Shown here in pieces: positions 62,058 to 64,000 of a stretch of 64,000 nucleotides of DNA. Each line of letters begins with the position of its first letter. Position 1 is the stretch's first letter. The notes beneath the pieces are model-generated. The model saw nothing but the letters and a program-made list of their open reading frames with translations. It was not told where the DNA came from and ran no database searches. Both the position numbers and the translations under genes were made by a program. Location of the stretch: positions 83,822,722 through 83,886,721 of the forward strand of contig NW_024609884.1 in NCBI RefSeq assembly GCF_016920785.2, read 5' to 3'. Source of the stretch: Ixodes scapularis (lineage: Eukaryota; Arthropoda; Arachnida; Ixodida; Ixodidae).

Positions 62058-62242
62058 CCATGCGCGACAAAACGTCTCACTGGTCGTACACCGTGATTAT
62101 AAGACGGCCGAACCCGATCAGACGTCGGCTAATCACGGCCTCACGTGAATGCACACGACGCAGTGATTGACCGGCGCCTGATCGGGTTCGGCCGTCTCCC
62201 TGGCGTGTCTTACGACCAGTCAGACATTTGGTCGCGTATGGG
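62058..62242. mobile_element. Hairpin element with about 75-bp arms
   Basis: GACGGCCGAACCCGATCAG on the left matches the complement of CTGATCGGGTTCGGCCGTC; outer CTGGTCGTA and inner GTGATT also pair. Confidence 0.7.
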
Positions 62243-62818
62243 TACGACCTGGCCGGGCCCCCAGTGGTTATCAGCTGGTGGCATGAGAAAAAAAAAACTG
62301 CGAGGAGACCATTTCGTGGTGAGTGGTGAGCTGGAAGCTGCTGTCCAGGCGTGGGAGTGATGCACTTCCAGAAGGTATAGTTCCAGCATGCCATGGAGAG
62401 GCAGCCACACAGGTGGTGCAAGAGCACTCGGCCTGAGAGGGAGGCTGTGGACAAGGTGGACATAAGTAGTGCGAATCTGTAAGTGATCGGCATATTCATA
62501 AAACAAAATTGTAAATCAATATATTCAGCTTTTCGTAATAATAGGCACATGGTGACTAAGGAAACTATAGCATATGCAGAGAGAAAATAAAACTAACAAG
62601 ACAAAATACAGACGCCGACGGAAACTTTAAATCCGTGTATCATAAAATAAGCCTATAGAAAGATAAACTAGCACAGGTTCCGGGAAACAACATATCCGTT
62701 TGTTCCACAAAGATAAAACGTTTGAGGTATGCTGAAAGAGCTACATTTGTCATATAAATCATTTAATAATCTTTGTTTGCTTTGTTTTGTTTGTTTGTTT
62801 GTAACATTTCTAAACCGC

Positions 62819-62819
<1 letters not shown>
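62243..62819. other. No recognisable gene
   Basis: A 157-aa minus frame (62077-62550) overlaps the hairpin and is unrecognised. Confidence 0.3.

Positions 62820-62849
<30 letters not shown>
62820..62849. repeat. Poly(T)30 tract
   Basis: Uninterrupted homopolymer; could be a minus-strand retroposon tail, but no body was recognised to its left. Confidence 0.95.
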
Positions 62850-62851
<2 letters not shown>

Positions 62852-62890
62852 AAGTATATTTTTTTTAGGCTCATTGTTTCGCATTTATAA

Positions 62891-63130
62891 TTTTTGGTGT
62901 CAACGAGGCCGAATTTTCGCGAATTTCGCGAATCGCCTACACTTCGCGAAAATTAGGTCCCGCGAACAATTCCAGTAAAATTTAACGCGTTGGAATCTAT
63001 ATATAGATCCCACTGCGTCGCGAAAATTAGAACCGGCGAATTATTTAAAAACTTCACCTTTGACCTAAATCGTAAAACATTGAGCACGCGAAAAATAAGG
63101 CGTTTACAGTACGTTCTAACATGTGTTCTT
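62891..63130. repeat. Phrase repeat of the CGCGAAAATTAG type
   Basis: TTCGCGAATTTCGCGAAT, TTCGCGAAAATTAGG, GTCGCGAAAATTAGAA and CACGCGAAAAATAAGG recur. No bounded element. Confidence 0.55.
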
Positions 63131-63279
63131 AGATTCGCTCAATGTCGTAAAAGACAAGTTATTGGTGATAATGCAATTAATGCAAATGTACCAGCGAGCT
63201 GGATAAGACTAATGATAATAATCCCCAGAGACGGGAAACAAAGGCAAATATTTTATGTAAAAAAAATTAAGGCTGTGGG

Positions 63280-63480
63280 TTCTGTCCAGGCGGAACCATA
63301 GTCACCACTAGGGCTCCGTCCCGAAGGAACTCTAGTTCTGTCCAGACGGAACCACTAGAGTTCCGTCCAAACAGAACTGATATTCACCACTAGAGTTCCA
63401 TCCAAACAAAAGTTAGCAAACCCTGTAGAGCTCCGTCCAGACGGAACAATAGTCACCACTAGATTGCGTTCCGTCCAGTC
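63280..63480. repeat. Phrase repeat of the GTTCCGTCCAGACGGAAC type
   Basis: About six degenerate copies of CACTAGAGTTCCGTCCAAAC / GACGGAACCATAGTCAC. The phrase is itself a dyad. Confidence 0.7.
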
Positions 63481-64000
63481 TGTCTATGCTGGAAAAAGTG
63501 ATGAAGAAACTTCATCGTGACGTCGCCGGTGGGAGGAGCCTAATCTCAATCGGCGGCGAACTCAACTGGCAGGGAACTTCATCGCGGCGCGTTGATGACG
63601 TCGACGGAGAGTGGCGATTGAGTTGAAACTTCATGGGGATTTGTCCCCAAAATATGTCCCTAGAGGGAAATGCGCAACGCCGCATCGAAGGGTCTTGTAA
63701 AAGCAACATTTTTAACTTCTGAAAATGTATAATACGGTACAATCTAAATATAATTACCGGTGTCAAGTCTAGGTCGCATGAATCATGTCTTTTTACGTAA
63801 GTGAAACAATTTAGATGATCGCAATGCGTGAGCTGCATCGCGATCGTGATGAATCGTCATGGCCGACGGTGGATGTCGCACGTAAAGTGCTCGTGTGTCT
63901 GTATACGAAGAGTTGCCTCACTTTTGGAATTTTTGCTGTGAAGTCGGGCTTTTTCACATCGCGATTACCACTCGGCAGTCTGGTGGGGGACGTGAACCAA
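63481..64000. other. No recognisable gene
   Basis: GAAACTTCATCGTGACGTCG and related phrases near 63508-63630 recur loosely. Frames are short. Confidence 0.3.

Overview
This is eukaryotic nuclear DNA from an arthropod-type genome, most likely a hard tick (Ixodidae). The identification is an inference from the repeat content: CR1/L2-group and I-group LINEs, a HARBI1-like relic, a Leu/Ser-tRNA-like SINE, and hAT, mariner and TTAA-type MITEs. There are no operons, no prokaryotic gene density, no rRNA and no convincing tRNA gene. Almost all ORFs are chance frames inside repeats.

Layout. 0-3 kb: HARBI1-like transposase relic (-), a 113-bp duplication and a MITE inside a SINE tail. 3-5.4 kb: the only convincing host-type gene, a 65-aa Arg/Lys/Ser-rich protamine-like protein (-) with a poly(A) signal, next to a 187-aa orphan ORF, a hAT MITE and a possible first exon at 5.38 kb. 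6.2-12.1 kb: a run of TTAA-flanked MITEs abutting one another; one is split by a hairpin element and by a 1.36-kb foldback element flanked by perfect 9-bp direct repeats. 12.7-24.7 kb: tandem arrays, hairpin MITEs, a tRNA-derived SINE, an 801-bp long inverted repeat and a three-copy repeat. 24.7-33.2 kb: a truncated hAT-like element, a decayed CR1/L2-type LINE, and a hAT element with an exact 8-bp target duplication carrying a second MITE. 34.2-39.2 kb: a near full-length I-group LINE (CCHC ORF1, decayed endonuclease, open RT-RNase H frame). 39.7-47 kb: hAT-like and hairpin elements, a 340-bp tandem duplication with a local inverted duplication, and a 1.46-kb element with an exact 62-bp x 6 array. 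47.1-49.5 kb: a 3'-truncated L2-like LINE with a 2A-like motif. 49.6-55.5 kb (-): a second L2-like LINE, also with a 2A-like motif, interrupted by a hAT-like element (8-bp TSD) and by a 9-bp-TSD foldback element that itself holds a hAT MITE. 55.6-64 kb: palindromes, a SINE, MITEs and short-phrase repeats.

The strongest unusual signals are (i) two unrelated foldback elements whose arms are built from degenerate 15-18-bp phrases and that carry perfect 9-bp target duplications, (ii) DxExNPGP (2A-like) motifs in two different LINE ORF1s, (iii) the protamine-like gene, and (iv) local inverted duplications, one of which can be compared with its unaltered tandem paralogue. All calls come from reading the sequence; no database search was possible.
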